DNA of 64,000 nucleotides from Ectopseudomonas composti (GCF_900115475.1 NZ_FOWP01000012.1:62001-126000); one strand, 5' to 3'. Shown: positions 34,429 through 43,075, numbered from the stretch's first letter. Notes: a model not told the origin generated them from the letters alone. Numbers and translations are program-made.

Positions 34429-35340
34429 TCAGGCGCCAGGCTCACCCATGAACTCGACGATCTTGCTTCTCAGCCAGCGCTCGGCCGGGTCGTTGTCGGT
34501 CACCCCGCTCCAGACCATCGACAGATCTGAGTTCACCAGTTCGAAAGGTGGGTCATCGGCGCGCAGACTGGTGCCCTCGATCAGCGCCGCGGCGGCGAAA
34601 TCGGGAACCGTGGCGAGCATTTCCGTACCGGCGATGATCGAGCGCAAGCCACTGAACTGCGGCACAGCCAGTACCACGCGGCGCGAGCGTTCCAAGCGCG
34701 CCAGGTCGTTGTCGATATTGCCGCACAGATCGCCCGAGAACGACACCAGCGCATGCGGACGCGAGCAATATTCGTCCAGCGTCAGCGCGCCGGGGCGGTC
34801 ATCGCCACGCAGCACCTTGACCTTCATTTCGCGCAACTTGCGCCGCTTGGCGTTGGCTGGCAGCTCGGTGGTGTAACTGACGCCAACGGAGATTTCCCCA
34901 GAGGCCAGCATCGACGACATCAGCAGGAAGTTGACCCGTCGCACCACGATCACCACCTCCGGCGCCTCTTCACGGATCTGGTTGAGCAGCGCCGGGAACA
35001 GGCCGAACTCGGCGTCATCGGACAGGCCGATGCGGAAGGTGTCGCGATTGGTCGCCGGGTTGAACTCACGGGCACGGCTGACCGCGCCCGAGATGGTGTC
35101 CATCGCCGGCTGCAACTCCTTGAGAATCGCCAGCGCCCGCGCCGTCGGCTCGAAGCCACGACCATTGCGTACCAGCAACGGGTCGTCGAACAGGTCACGC
35201 AACCGGGCCAGCGCCGCACTGACTGCCGGCTGGCCGAGAAACAGCTTCTCGGCCGCCCGGGTCAGGTTCTTTTCGAACATCAGGGTTTCGAAGATCACCA
35301 GCAGATTCAGGTCGACGCGGCGCAGGTCGTTGCGATTCAT
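34429..35340 (-). CDS. LysR-family regulator closely resembling MexT
   Basis: The protein has 303 residues. The DNA-binding N-terminus (MNRNDLRRVDLNLLVIFETL, then TRAAEKLFLGQPAVSAALAR) and the C-terminal NDPAERWLRSKIVEFMG are very close to P. aeruginosa MexT, the activator of mexEF-oprN, as I remember it. The effector domain aligns throughout (GLSDDAEFGLFPALL, SSMLASGEISVGVSYT, HALVSFSGDL). No mexEF-oprN or mexS lies next to it here, so the target is unknown; it may be a MexT paralogue. Its stop is 7 bases from the convergent ppiC stop. Confidence 0.85.
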   Translation of the reverse strand: MNRNDLRRVDLNLLVIFETLMFEKNLTRAAEKLFLGQPAVSAALARLRDLFDDPLLVRNGRGFEPTARALAILKELQPAMDTISGAVSRAREFNPATNRDTFRIGLSDDAEFGLFPALLNQIREEAPEVVIVVRRVNFLLMSSMLASGEISVGVSYTTELPANAKRRKLREMKVKVLRGDDRPGALTLDEYCSRPHALVSFSGDLCGNIDNDLARLERSRRVVLAVPQFSGLRSIIAGTEMLATVPDFAAAALIEGTSLRADDPPFELVNSDLSMVWSGVTDNDPAERWLRSKIVEFMGEPGA

Positions 35341-35408
35341 CCAGAGGGCCTCGGGGCGCAGGTTTATTGGCGCATTAAAGCAGCAACTCCCGTGCCCACA
35401 TAGCCCGA

Positions 35409-35888
35409 TCAGAGCCCCAGTACGGAGAGGCCTGGATGATCGTCAGGGCGACGCCCCTGAGGCCAGCGGAACTTGCGCTCGGACTCCAGGATCGGCAAGT
35501 CGTTGATGCAGGCATAGCGGTTGATCATCAGCCCGTCAGCACCAAACTCCCAGTTCTCGTTGCCGTAGGAGCGAAACCAGTTGCCCGAGTCATCACGCCA
35601 TTCGTAGGCATAGCGCACGGCGATGCGATTGTCGGTGAATGCCCAGAGTTCCTTGATCAGGCGGTACTCCAGCTCCTTGGCCCATTTGCGCTCGAGAAAC
35701 GCCCGCGCCTGATCGCGGCCATTGGCGAACTCGGCACGGTTGCGCCAACGCGTATCGAGGCTGTAGGCCAGCGCGACCTTGGCCGCATCACGGCTGTTCC
35801 AGCCGTCCTCCGCCAGGCGGACTTTCTCGATGGCACTCTCGCGAGTGAACGGCGGCAGCGGCGGACGAACTTCAGTATTTGACGACAT
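35409..35888 (-). CDS. DUF1348 / SnoaL-like nuclear transport factor 2 fold protein
   Basis: The protein has 159 residues of the DUF1348 family: an NTF2-like fold with VRLAEDGWNSRDAAKVALAY, WRNRAEFANGRDQARAFLER, RIAVRYAYEWRDDSGNWFRS and the terminal RYACINDLPI...RKFRWPQGRRPDDHPGL. No enzymatic role is established. It follows a TetR regulator by 9 bases on the same strand, probably forming a two-gene operon under that repressor. Confidence 0.88.
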   Translation of the reverse strand: MSSNTEVRPPLPPFTRESAIEKVRLAEDGWNSRDAAKVALAYSLDTRWRNRAEFANGRDQARAFLERKWAKELEYRLIKELWAFTDNRIAVRYAYEWRDDSGNWFRSYGNENWEFGADGLMINRYACINDLPILESERKFRWPQGRRPDDHPGLSVLGL

Positions 35889-35897
35889 GACGACACC

Positions 35898-36488
35898 TCA
35901 GGCTTGCGGGGGGTTGGGCCCATCGCTGGGCGACAGGGATTGCAGAAGCAATTGCGCAGTACGGCCGGCGCTGTCGGCAGAATCCGCCTGGCCGGTAACC
36001 ATGGCGACGGCAGTAGCGCCATCGATCAGCAGAAGAAACTGCCTGGCCATTTCCTCAGGCTCGGCAAAGCCGCCAGCCGTGGTCAGCTCGTTCAGATAGG
36101 CCAACAGGCGCTGTTTATGCAGCAGCGCCACGGCGCGGATTTCACTGTCAAGATCACCGATCTCACCCGCCGCATTGATAAAGGCGCAGCCGTGAAAGTC
36201 GGCTGCCGAAAACCAGCTACGCAGCAGGGGAAATACTGCCAGTAGCCGCTCGCTTGGCGAGCCAGCGGAAGTACCCGCGATGAACCACTGCATCCAGCGC
36301 TCATCACGCGCGCGCAGCGCAGCGGCAACCAGTGTTTCCTTGGTCGAATAGAGGCGGTAGATGCTTTTGCGCGCCACCCCGGATGCCTTGACGATGGCAT
36401 CCATCCCGGTCGCGTTGATACCACCGGCATAGACCAGGCTTTCGGTGGCTTGTAGCAAGCGCTGCTGGATTGAGGCGTCTTCGAGCAT
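35898..36488 (-). CDS. TetR-family regulator
   Basis: The protein has about 196 residues from the ATG (MLEDASIQQR); a TTG 12 bases earlier is possible. The N-terminal helix-turn-helix (INATGMDAIVKASGVARKSIYRLYSTKETL) is typical, with a ligand domain containing FHGCAFINAAGEIGD, a motif of the CGCAF-type TetR subgroup. It heads the operon with the DUF1348 gene. The upstream double palindrome at 36503-36540 is its likely operator, giving autorepression. Confidence 0.88.
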   Translation of the reverse strand: MLEDASIQQRLLQATESLVYAGGINATGMDAIVKASGVARKSIYRLYSTKETLVAAALRARDERWMQWFIAGTSAGSPSERLLAVFPLLRSWFSAADFHGCAFINAAGEIGDLDSEIRAVALLHKQRLLAYLNELTTAGGFAEPEEMARQFLLLIDGATAVAMVTGQADSADSAGRTAQLLLQSLSPSDGPNPPQA

Positions 36489-36502
36489 GGTTCGAACCAA
36501 AG

Positions 36503-36540
36503 AGAATGATCGTTCTCAGTAAAGTAGAACGATCATTCTC
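36503..36540. promoter_or_regulatory. Double TetR operator upstream of the TetR/DUF1348 pair
   Basis: GAGAATGATCGTTCT and AGAACGATCATTCTC are inverted copies separated by about 9 bases. Each is itself nearly palindromic around GATC. GAACGATCATTC-type palindromes are common targets of TetR proteins in proteobacteria. Edges are good to a base or two. Confidence 0.75.
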
Positions 36541-36609
36541 AAAGGTCAAGCAAATGCATGAACCTCAGGATAAGTCTCTCGACGAAATGTTGACTGACAC
36601 CAAACTACG

Positions 36610-37167
36610 TTAGCTGCGAAGGAGGTACTCATTGAATCTCGCCGCCCCCTGCTCCATTGGCAGATCAAGCCCGTTGGCAAGGTAGGCGACCGTCCGATAA
36701 AAGCCTGCCAGCATAAATATCTCCAGAACCTGCTCGTCATCGAAATGCACACGCAGGCGAGCGAACTCCTCATCGCTCAAAGTCGCTCGCTCGTGCAGCG
36801 CATCGACGGTAGTCAGTAGTGCGGCCTCCTCAAGCGACCACACTTCAGGGCGCAGGGGCCTGTCCAGAGTGGCTCTCACCTCCTCCCGGCTCAAGCCAGC
36901 CGCTTTGCCGAACGTCGTTACATGCACACCCCACTCGTACTCGCACCCGCTCAATGCGCAGCATCTGTCGATGACCAGCTCGCGCTGACGCAGCGTCAGC
37001 AGCTTGCCATCCAACAGGGCTCCCGCCGTGAACTTTTGCCATGCGCGCCTGCTGCTTGCCAGGGTTGTGAATAGCAGCAGTGGCGGCACACCTGCACCCA
37101 TGACTCTGTCGAAAGACGACTGGATTTCCTCGGTATAAGGCTTGTTCAGTGCTGCAATTCTGGTCAT
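36610..37167 (-). CDS. Carboxymuconolactone decarboxylase / AhpD-like protein
   Basis: The protein has 185 residues if started at the second ATG (top base 37167), which has GGAG 7 bases upstream; the ATG 6 bases earlier is too close to that site. The core RQRELVIDRCCALSGCEYEWGVHVTTFGKAAGLS is the CMD fold motif, with one cysteine and histidine but without the second cysteine of the AhpD CxxC pair, so an AhpD-like peroxidase role is doubtful. It is divergent from a HxlR regulator, which probably controls it. Confidence 0.8.
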   Translation of the reverse strand: MTRIAALNKPYTEEIQSSFDRVMGAGVPPLLLFTTLASSRRAWQKFTAGALLDGKLLTLRQRELVIDRCCALSGCEYEWGVHVTTFGKAAGLSREEVRATLDRPLRPEVWSLEEAALLTTVDALHERATLSDEEFARLRVHFDDEQVLEIFMLAGFYRTVAYLANGLDLPMEQGAARFNEYLLRS

Positions 37168-37184
37168 GCTCATTCTCCGCTATC

Positions 37185-37224
37185 GAATATGTAGCAAAAG
37201 TATCGCTACAGAATATGTAGCAAA
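37185..37224. promoter_or_regulatory. Operator region between the CMD and HxlR genes
   Basis: GAATATGTAGCAAA occurs twice as a direct repeat (37185-37198 and 37211-37224). Between them TGTAGC (37190-37195) and GCTACA (37205-37210) form an inverted repeat with a 9-base spacer. This is a good candidate for the HxlR regulator acting on both divergent genes. Confidence 0.65.
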
Positions 37225-37256
37225 CAAGAGCAATAAATAGGGGTGATAAGCGCAGC

Positions 37257-37571
37257 ATGACTTCATCGATTCTCAGCGGGCGCCGCCCGATCATGGCGCT
37301 GCTCGATCTGCTCGGGCAGAAATGGGCGCTGCGCATTCTCTGGGAACTACGCGATGGCGCACTCAGCTCCAGGGCGCTGCGAAGTGCATCGGGGGATATA
37401 TCGCCAACGGTACTGCAGAGTCGAATCAACGAGTTACGCGCCGCAGGTCTGATCGAGTCAGGCGATAAGGGCTATGCGCTCACACCTCTGGGGACGGAGC
37501 TGACGGAAACCTTCCTGCCGCTCTATCGCTTCGCCGATAAGTGGGCTAATCAGCTGCAAGAGACTCCGTAA
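37257..37571 (+). CDS. HxlR-family winged-helix regulator
   Basis: The protein has 104 residues with the HxlR signature: LLGQKWALRILWELRDGALS, then ISPTVLQSRINELRAAGLIE and a wing GYALTPLG. It has no cysteine, so redox or aldehyde sensing through cysteine, as in some HxlR proteins, is unlikely. It is divergent from the CMD-like gene. Confidence 0.88.
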   Translation: MTSSILSGRRPIMALLDLLGQKWALRILWELRDGALSSRALRSASGDISPTVLQSRINELRAAGLIESGDKGYALTPLGTELTETFLPLYRFADKWANQLQETP

Positions 37572-37698
37572 CGATAGAGCGCAAGTTCGTTACGGCGATG
37601 CGAGTCGACGACCAGGCTGGAGCGAACATTGATGACAAAAGGCGTGGCCTCCTTCACCATCTGCTGGCAATTTGCCTCCAACACCATAACAACACCTC

Positions 37699-40503
37699 AT
37701 GGATGTCATCATGCAGCGCCCCGACCGTCGCCACTTCCCGCTCCGTCGTCTTTCCCTCCAGATCGCCCAGGCATCGCTCCTGTTGAGCACCGGCGCAGCA
37801 ATGGCGGCAACCAACTGCAGCACGTCGGGCAATGTCACTACGACACAATGCAGCGCCATCGATATCCAGATGGTGGGGGGCACGGGTGCCTCGTCGCTCA
37901 CCGTGACGGATACCACGGCGAATTCGGTTGCCGTGCTGAGTTCACCCTACGACAGTGGCCCGTTCACTCAGAACCTGACCATCGACGGCACCACGGTGCT
38001 GAGCCGCAACGACTATCCGGCGGTGTACATGTATTCCAGCCAGCCCGGCTGGAACGCCAATCTGCAGATCGGCTCAGGGGTGAGCATCACCTCCGCAGGC
38101 CCGTTCGGCGCGGTCTGGTTACGCTCGGAAAGTAACGACGCGAGCACCAGCAACACCATCGTGGTGGACAGCGCCGCCAGCATATCGAGCTTCGGCGCCA
38201 GTTCCGACGGCATCACCGCCACCTCCAACAATGGCGCCGTCTCGCTGACCAACCGTGGCAGCGTAACCGTAGCCGGCGGGCGTGGCCTGTACGCCGACGG
38301 TGGCTCGGCCAGCCTGACGCCGGTCAGCGTCAGCATCACCAACCTGGGCTCGGTTCATGCTTATCAGGCGGGTGCACGTGCGATCGACTATAACGGCACA
38401 GCGGTGATCGATAACCGTGGCAGTGTCCGTTCGACCACTCGCCAGGGTCTGATCGCCTGGTCCGCCAATGGCGGCGCCCAGATCAGCAACAGCGGCACCG
38501 TGGTTGCCGACCATTACGATGCGGTTGTGGCGGCCGGTACTGGCGGCAACGTGACGGTCACCAACAGCGGCAGCATCACCGCCAACCGCAACCTCAACCT
38601 CAGCCAGGTCAGCCCGGATTTTCATGGCATCAGCGCCTATACCGATGGCATCGGCAACGTGACCACCACCAACACCGCCAGCGGCGTCATCAACGCCGCG
38701 TGGGACGCAGGCATGGCGGGCGCCAGCGCCCAGGGCACGATCAGCATGCTCAACGCCGGGCGTATCAACGCCCTTACCGGCCTGCTCGCCGAATCCAACA
38801 GCGGCGCGGTAAACATCACCAACAGCGGAACCCTGAACGCCAGCAGCGTGGGTATTCAGGTCAACTCGGCCAGCAGCGGTGACATTGTCAACAGCGGCAC
38901 CATCGCCAGTGCCAGCACCGCCTTCCTGGTTAGCGACGGCACGGCCGTGGATGTCGACAATCGCAACGGCTCTCTGGCGGTTGGCAGCCTGCAATTGGGT
39001 TCACTGGCCAATTTTCTCAACAGCGGCAACCTGGTGTTGAAACAGGGCGCTAGCTTGAGCAATTACGCCACAGGCGGATCGGTGGTGAGCAGCAGCGTCG
39101 GCGGCAACTTCACCCAGAGCGCCAGCGGTTCGTTGAACATCGCAGCGGCCAGCGTGGCCAGTTACAGCACCCTGGCGGTCGGCGGCGCGGCGAACCTGGG
39201 CGGCACCCTCAAGGTCGACGTCAAATCCAGCTACACGGGCGGCGATCTAACCGACGTGATCACCGCAAACGGCGGCATTACCGACAACGGCCTACGCGTA
39301 ACCGACAACTCCCTGCGCTATGCCTTCTCCACGCTATTCCGTGCCAACGGCATGGATCTGGTGGTGCGCGATACCGGAATGGATAGCATCAGCGGCGCCG
39401 TTTCCCCGCAGTCGCCCGGCGCATTGGGGGCCGCCGCCGTGTGGGACGACCTGCTGGCCAATGGCACCAATTCCACTGAACTGAACCAGGCCTTGCAGGA
39501 GATCGCCGGCAGTGACAACGCCGCCGAAGTCACCGGCAAAGTACAACAGACCCTGCCGCTGCTGACCGGCAATTCGATCAACTTGGCCAACAACACCCTG
39601 GGCAGCGTCAATTCGGTGATCCAGTCGCGTGTCGACGCAACACGCGGCCTGTCGTCCGGTGATGCGTTCATCGGTGATCGCCATCTTTGGATGAAGCCTT
39701 TCGCCACCCGCTCGCGCCAGGGCAATCGCAACGGCGTGGTCGGCTACAGCGCCGATACCCATGGTTTCGTGATCGGTGCCGATGCCAACGTCTGGCCAGA
39801 TACCGACATGGGCCTGGCGCTCGCCTATGCCAAGACCGACGTCTCGAGCAACTCCGCCGGGCCGAAGCAGAGTGCGGACATCGACACCTATCAGCTCGTC
39901 TTCTACGGTCGCCATGCGCTGGACGCCAGCAGCGATCTGTTGTTCCAGCTCGATGCCGGCAAACTGCGCAGCGACGGCAAGCGCCAGATCGATATGCTCG
40001 GCCTCAGTGCCGAGTCCAGCTACGACAGCAAGACAGCCCATGCCGGCATCGGCGTGGACCGCCGCTTCCAGCTCAGCGAACGCACCACCTTCAAACCAGC
40101 GCTGCGCCTCGACTACACCTGGGTCGAAGACGACGCCTATCGCGAGAAAGGCGCCGGCGGCCTCAACCTGCAGGTGAAGTCGCGCAGCACCGACGCACTG
40201 GTGCTCGGCCTGGACGGGCTGCTCAGCCATGACCTCACCGACCAGTTGACCGCCACCGCCAACCTCGGCGCCGGTTATGACTTCTACAACCGCGACGCCT
40301 CGATCATCGCCGCCTATGCAGGCGCGCCGGATGCTGCCTTCGTCACCGAAGGCAGCAATCAGTCGCCCTGGTCGCAGCGCGCCGGTGCCGAGTTGATCTA
40401 CACCACCGTCAATGGCACCGAGATCACCGGCCGTTACGACGCCCTGCATCGCGAGGGTTTCCTCAGCCAGACCGCGTCAGTGCAACTGCGCTGGATGTTC
40501 TGA
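37699..40503 (+). CDS. Type Va autotransporter with beta-helix passenger
   Basis: The protein has 934 residues (or 930 from the ATG at 37711). A signal peptide with an extended Arg-rich n-region is cut near AMA (about residue 36). The passenger (about 40-630) is a low-complexity Ser/Thr/Asn/Gly repeat region of the beta-helix type (repeated TNSGS, NSGTI, NRGSV turns). The C-terminal autotransporter barrel (about 650-934) starts near RHLWMKPFATRSRQGN and ends in the required aromatic, RWMF. No protease or lipase catalytic motif is seen in the passenger, so adhesion is the likely role. No good ribosome binding site is visible. The lipoprotein hydrolase follows after 10 bases. Confidence 0.88.
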   Translation: MDVIMQRPDRRHFPLRRLSLQIAQASLLLSTGAAMAATNCSTSGNVTTTQCSAIDIQMVGGTGASSLTVTDTTANSVAVLSSPYDSGPFTQNLTIDGTTVLSRNDYPAVYMYSSQPGWNANLQIGSGVSITSAGPFGAVWLRSESNDASTSNTIVVDSAASISSFGASSDGITATSNNGAVSLTNRGSVTVAGGRGLYADGGSASLTPVSVSITNLGSVHAYQAGARAIDYNGTAVIDNRGSVRSTTRQGLIAWSANGGAQISNSGTVVADHYDAVVAAGTGGNVTVTNSGSITANRNLNLSQVSPDFHGISAYTDGIGNVTTTNTASGVINAAWDAGMAGASAQGTISMLNAGRINALTGLLAESNSGAVNITNSGTLNASSVGIQVNSASSGDIVNSGTIASASTAFLVSDGTAVDVDNRNGSLAVGSLQLGSLANFLNSGNLVLKQGASLSNYATGGSVVSSSVGGNFTQSASGSLNIAAASVASYSTLAVGGAANLGGTLKVDVKSSYTGGDLTDVITANGGITDNGLRVTDNSLRYAFSTLFRANGMDLVVRDTGMDSISGAVSPQSPGALGAAAVWDDLLANGTNSTELNQALQEIAGSDNAAEVTGKVQQTLPLLTGNSINLANNTLGSVNSVIQSRVDATRGLSSGDAFIGDRHLWMKPFATRSRQGNRNGVVGYSADTHGFVIGADANVWPDTDMGLALAYAKTDVSSNSAGPKQSADIDTYQLVFYGRHALDASSDLLFQLDAGKLRSDGKRQIDMLGLSAESSYDSKTAHAGIGVDRRFQLSERTTFKPALRLDYTWVEDDAYREKGAGGLNLQVKSRSTDALVLGLDGLLSHDLTDQLTATANLGAGYDFYNRDASIIAAYAGAPDAAFVTEGSNQSPWSQRAGAELIYTTVNGTEITGRYDALHREGFLSQTASVQLRWMF

Positions 40504-40513
40504 CGAGCGCGTC

Positions 40514-41374
40514 ATGACTCGTACCGTCCGTCTGGCAGGTATGGCGCTGCTCACCCTGCTGGTGGGTTGCGCCACGCGGCCAACACCCGAGGATCGTGCG
40601 CATAGCGCCGACAGGCTGGCAGCGAAGCGCGACTGGGCGGCACAAACCCTCGAGGCGAAGCCGTTTCAACTGCGTGCCTACCTGCCAAAGGCGGCGGCTG
40701 ACGACACCCTGGTGATCTATCTGGAAGGCGACGGGTTCGCCTGGCTAACCTCGACCCGCCCCTCAGCCGACCCCACGCCCCTGACGCCTGTCGCCTTGCA
40801 ACTGGCACTGGCCCAACCGAGTGGCGCGGCGGCCTACCTTGCCCGGCCCTGCCAGTTCATCGCGACTCAGCCGGCCTGCTCACGGGACTACTGGACGGAC
40901 GCGCGCTTCGCACCAGAGGTGGTGAGCAGCCTCGATCAGGCCGCAGATCAGTTGAAGACGCGCGTCGGTGCGCAGCAACTGATCCTGGTGGGCTACTCCG
41001 GGGGCGGTGCCCTCGCCCTGCTTTTGGCGGCTCGACGTGACGATGTGGCGCGTGTCGTCACCGTGGCCGGGAATCTCGATCCACAGGCCTGGACGACGCA
41101 TCACCGCCTGCAACCGCTGAAGCGTTCGCTGAATCCAGCAGACCAACGGTTGGCATTGGCCGGCAAGCGCCAGCAGCATCTGGTCGGTGGTCGCGACCGC
41201 ATCGTGCCTGCCGTCCTGGCCAGCGCCTTCAATGACGCTTACCCGCCTGACACGCCCTCGCGCGTCTACCTGCTGCCCGAGCATGACCACGCCTGCTGCT
41301 GGGCGCGCGATTGGCCGAGCCTCTGGCTGAAGCTGCAGCAGGATGCGCAGGCAAGCATGCGAGATCAGCGGTGA
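40514..41374 (+). CDS. Lipoprotein with alpha/beta-hydrolase fold
   Basis: The protein has 286 residues from the ATG at 40514. A lipobox (LTLLVGC) predicts a lipoprotein anchored at Cys18 or thereabouts. The body has the hydrolase elements DTLVIYLEGDGFAW (oxyanion strand), the nucleophile elbow GYSGGGALAL, and a late HDHACCW that may hold the catalytic histidine. The substrate is unknown. It starts 10 bases after the autotransporter gene, probably in one transcript, and its stop abuts the convergent LysR gene with no spacer. Confidence 0.75.
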   Translation: MTRTVRLAGMALLTLLVGCATRPTPEDRAHSADRLAAKRDWAAQTLEAKPFQLRAYLPKAAADDTLVIYLEGDGFAWLTSTRPSADPTPLTPVALQLALAQPSGAAAYLARPCQFIATQPACSRDYWTDARFAPEVVSSLDQAADQLKTRVGAQQLILVGYSGGGALALLLAARRDDVARVVTVAGNLDPQAWTTHHRLQPLKRSLNPADQRLALAGKRQQHLVGGRDRIVPAVLASAFNDAYPPDTPSRVYLLPEHDHACCWARDWPSLWLKLQQDAQASMRDQR

Positions 41375-42307
41375 TCAACCACGCGGCGTGAGCGGCCCCA
41401 ACACCGGCGCATGCTCAGCCATCAACTCCACCACCCAATCGATGAACACCCGCAGCTTGGCGCTGACGTGTCGGTTCGGTGGAAAGGCCAGGTACATCGG
41501 CATCGGTTTCATCTGCCAGTCCTCGAACAGGCGCACCAGCTCGCCGCTGGCCAGGTGTGGTTTGGCCATGTAGTGCGGTAACCAGAGCATCCCCAAACCT
41601 GCCAACCCTGCGGCCAGGTAGGCATTACCATCGTCTACGATCAACAGCGGACGGCCCTGGGCTTCGATTCGCTCCTCGTCGCGCCACATGGCATAGGGCA
41701 AGGCCTTGCCAGTGCGCGACCAGAGAAAGCCCACCGTATGATGACCAGCGGCCTCCAGCTCACGCGGATGTGTCGGCGTGCCGGCGCGTTGCAAGTAGCC
41801 CGGCGTGGCATAGATACCGAGCTGCAGATCGCCGACATGCCGCGCGATCAGCGACTGATCGGTGATCTCGCCGCCGCGCACCACGCAGTCGACGTTCTCG
41901 CCGATGATGTCGATGATTCGGTCGCTCACGCCCAGAGTCAGCTGGATTTCCGGATAACGCGCATAGAACCCCGGCAAGGCCGGGATCAGCAGCATACGCG
42001 CGAACGGGCTGGACACATCCACTCGCAAACGACCCCGTGGCGCCAGCGCCGCACTGGACAAACTGGTCTCGGCGTCGTCGACATCGGCCAGCAGACGCAC
42101 CACACGCTCGTAGTAGGCCGCACCATCGGCGGTGACGTTAACCTTGCGCGTAGTGCGGTTGAGCAGGCGCACCCGCAGCCGCGCCTCCAGTTGCTGCACG
42201 AGTTGAGTCACACTGGTCTTGCTCATGTGCAGGGTGGCAGCCGCCTTGGTGAAACTGCCGGTTTCCACCACCCGGGCGAAGGCCAGCATCGCATCGAAAC
42301 GATCCAT
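41375..42307 (-). CDS. LysR-family transcriptional regulator
   Basis: The protein has 310 residues. The N-terminal helix-turn-helix (MDRFDAMLAFARVVETGSFT, KAAATLHMSKTSVTQLVQQL) belongs to the large CrgA/DhcR-like LysR group, followed by a sugar-binding-like effector domain (RGRLRVDVSSPFARMLLIPALPGF). It is divergent from the RidA gene across a 33-bp inverted repeat, so RidA or linked genes are the likely target. Confidence 0.88.
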   Translation of the reverse strand: MDRFDAMLAFARVVETGSFTKAAATLHMSKTSVTQLVQQLEARLRVRLLNRTTRKVNVTADGAAYYERVVRLLADVDDAETSLSSAALAPRGRLRVDVSSPFARMLLIPALPGFYARYPEIQLTLGVSDRIIDIIGENVDCVVRGGEITDQSLIARHVGDLQLGIYATPGYLQRAGTPTHPRELEAAGHHTVGFLWSRTGKALPYAMWRDEERIEAQGRPLLIVDDGNAYLAAGLAGLGMLWLPHYMAKPHLASGELVRLFEDWQMKPMPMYLAFPPNRHVSAKLRVFIDWVVELMAEHAPVLGPLTPRG

Positions 42308-42324
42308 TTCGCGTCTCTCTCAGC

Positions 42325-42357
42325 TCATGATTGTTTGGATTCTACAAACAGTCATGA
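42325..42357. promoter_or_regulatory. LysR binding box between lysR and ridA
   Basis: TCATGATTGTTTG (42325-42337) and CAAACAGTCATGA (42345-42357) form a 13-bp inverted repeat with one mismatch and a 7-base centre. This contains a T-N11-A core. It lies 18 bases from the LysR start and about 90 from ridA. Confidence 0.75.
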
Positions 42358-42446
42358 CCAGAGTTGCGCGTTTATCCAGCCCAGCAGTGTTTTTAAAGTG
42401 GCTCCATCGTTAACAGCGGGCCTTAGCGGCCCAGATGGAGGCAACC

Positions 42447-42842
42447 ATGAGCAGCAAACGTGATGTGGTTTTCCCAGCAGAGCGCCATGACCTGTATGAA
42501 CTTCATCGCTATTCACCGGCGATTCGTTCCAACGGTTTTCTCTTCGTGTCCGGTCAAGTCGGCAGTCGCAAGGATGGCTCGCCCGAACCCGATTTGAAGG
42601 AGCAAGTACGCCTGGCCTTCGCTAACCTCAATGCGATCCTCGCGGCGGCGGGCTGCAGCTTCGATGACGTGGTCGACACCACCGTATTCATGGTCGACCC
42701 GCACACGCAGTTCGAAACCATCTGGGAAGTGGTAGGCGATTACTGGGGCGAAGCACCCTACCCGACGGTGACCGCTATCGGCGTGACCTGGCTGTCCGGC
42801 TTCGACTTCGAGATCAAGGTGATCGCCAAACTACCGGAATGA
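42447..42842 (+). CDS. RidA/YjgF-family protein
   Basis: The protein has 131 residues from the ATG at 42447 (GGAGG 5-6 bases upstream); an ATG 12 bases earlier overlaps that site. It has the RidA fold with YSPAIRSNGFLFVSGQVG, FANLNAILAAAGCSFDDVVD and the YPTVTAIGVTWL end. The arginine usual in the imine deaminase active site (R of the R-x-T/C motif near residue 105) is not evident, so it may be a Rid subgroup with another activity. It is divergent from the LysR regulator. Confidence 0.85.
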   Translation: MSSKRDVVFPAERHDLYELHRYSPAIRSNGFLFVSGQVGSRKDGSPEPDLKEQVRLAFANLNAILAAAGCSFDDVVDTTVFMVDPHTQFETIWEVVGDYWGEAPYPTVTAIGVTWLSGFDFEIKVIAKLPE

Positions 42843-42883
42843 GCAGCGGCCGCGCCCCTGCAGACGAGGGCGCGACCGAAAGG

Positions 42884-43075
42884 CTTAGAACCTGTTCACG
42901 ATCTGCTGCGCGTCGGCGCTACTGCGTTAAAAACAAGCTGGATCGCCAGCCCGGTCGGAATGCTCATGTACAAAAGTACAGTCGCCCGCGACTCCGACCG
43001 TTCCTCGCTTGTTTTTGCGGGGCCGCCATCGGTGTTGTATCGCTCTAGCTCGCGAGATCGTGAACAGGTTCTTAG
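42884..43075. mobile_element. MITE-like palindromic element with 18-bp terminal inverted repeats
   Basis: AGAACCTGTTCACGATCT at 42887-42904 is exactly inverted at 43055-43072. Inside there are further nested inverted pairs: AAAAACAAGC with GCTTGTTTTT, CGGTCGGA with TCCGACCG, and TGTAC-AAAA-GTACA at the centre. The ~190-base unit could fold into one long hairpin. It encodes no protein. Both ends carry CTTAG, a possible target duplication. The right end supplies the TAA stop of nfsB. Size and structure fit a non-autonomous miniature element; I recall similar sequences in other Pseudomonas genomes but cannot check. Confidence 0.75.

Noticed and set aside
36610..37167. AhpD peroxidase assignment
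   Set aside because: The second cysteine of the CxxC motif is absent, so only a general CMD-fold call is justified.
37699..40503. Autotransporter passenger as protease or esterase
   Set aside because: No catalytic triad motif (GDSL or subtilase type) is present; the sequence is a plain beta-helix repeat.
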